Source: Cryobacterium sp. MP_M3
Lineage (GTDB): Bacteria > Actinomycetota > Actinomycetes > Actinomycetales > Microbacteriaceae
DNA length: 64,000 nucleotides
Direction of reading: 5' to 3'
Assembly (NCBI RefSeq): GCF_015752155.1
Contig: NZ_JADOVI010000006.1
Coordinates: 1-64,000, forward strand
Made by a program: the position numbers and the translations under genes. This document shows, piece after piece, positions 63,990 to 64,000 of the stretch; position 1 is the first letter of the stretch; every line of letters begins with the position of its first letter. Below the pieces are notes generated by a model. That model worked only from the letters and a program-made list of their open reading frames with translations. It was not told the origin of the DNA and searched no databases.

Positions 63990-64000
63990 ATGGGGAATCT
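63990..64000 (+). CDS. Start of a divergent gene, possibly a BlaI/MecI-type regulator
   Basis: Only ATG GGG AAT CT (Met-Gly-Asn-Leu) lies in the window. Several regulators of the BlaI/MecI/CopY family begin with MGxL, and the palindromes just upstream fit such a repressor. Four residues cannot prove this. Confidence 0.3.

Overview
The window is GC-rich actinobacterial chromosome, most likely from the family Microbacteriaceae. The base composition, the frequent GTG starts, the order lepA-hemW-hrcA-dnaJ-rsmE-HIT-phoH-ybeY-corC-era-leuA-recO-uppS-dusB-dgt-dnaG, and a cydABDC cluster all fit. A genus such as Cryobacterium is only a guess. Most of the window is vertically inherited core genome, and almost every core gene lies on the minus strand.

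Positions 1 to about 9,050 are accessory. They abut the 3' end of a minus-strand tRNA gene with anticodon CAT (9057-9130), a classic integration target. This part holds a tyrosine integrase with a frameshifted excisionase-like gene, a displaced 37-bp copy of the tRNA 3' end (3779-3815), three sets of paired 11-bp repeats of the same design (3697, 3948, 8877), two ECF42-type sigma factor/DGPF-protein units (one intact, one decayed next to an IS3-type fragment), a resolvase remnant, and a compact HTH-protein/nucleotidyltransferase module with a perfect palindrome at its promoter. I read it as successive integrations into one tRNA locus.

From 9.1 to 20.8 kb are a GT4 glycosyltransferase, a DMT-type membrane protein, peptide deformylase, a histidine-kinase-like protein whose phosphoacceptor appears to be glutamine, tRNA-Asn, and a complete peptide/nickel-type ABC importer operon that ends in a 2-hydroxyacid dehydrogenase gene.

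From 20.9 to 31.5 kb are dnaG, dgt, dusB, an FrnE-like thiol oxidoreductase overlapping a 43-residue Cys/Gly-rich small protein, uppS, recO, a TRIC-type channel, an unassigned actinobacterial protein, and leuA with a structured leader. From 31.7 to 35.5 kb an aminoacyl-phosphatidylglycerol synthase-like protein is translationally coupled to a membrane-anchored esterase.

From 35.7 to 49.1 kb are era, corC, ybeY, phoH, HIT, rsmE, dnaJ and hrcA (RNA and ribosome maturation, heat shock), then two DUF4870 genes, hemW, a DUF1990 gene, lepA, an alpha/beta hydrolase and rpsT. From 49.2 to 64 kb are holA, comEC, comEA, leuS, pabB and the cytochrome bd genes cydC, cydD, cydB and cydA. Two near-identical 19-bp palindromes lie upstream of cydA, and a divergent gene begins at the window edge.
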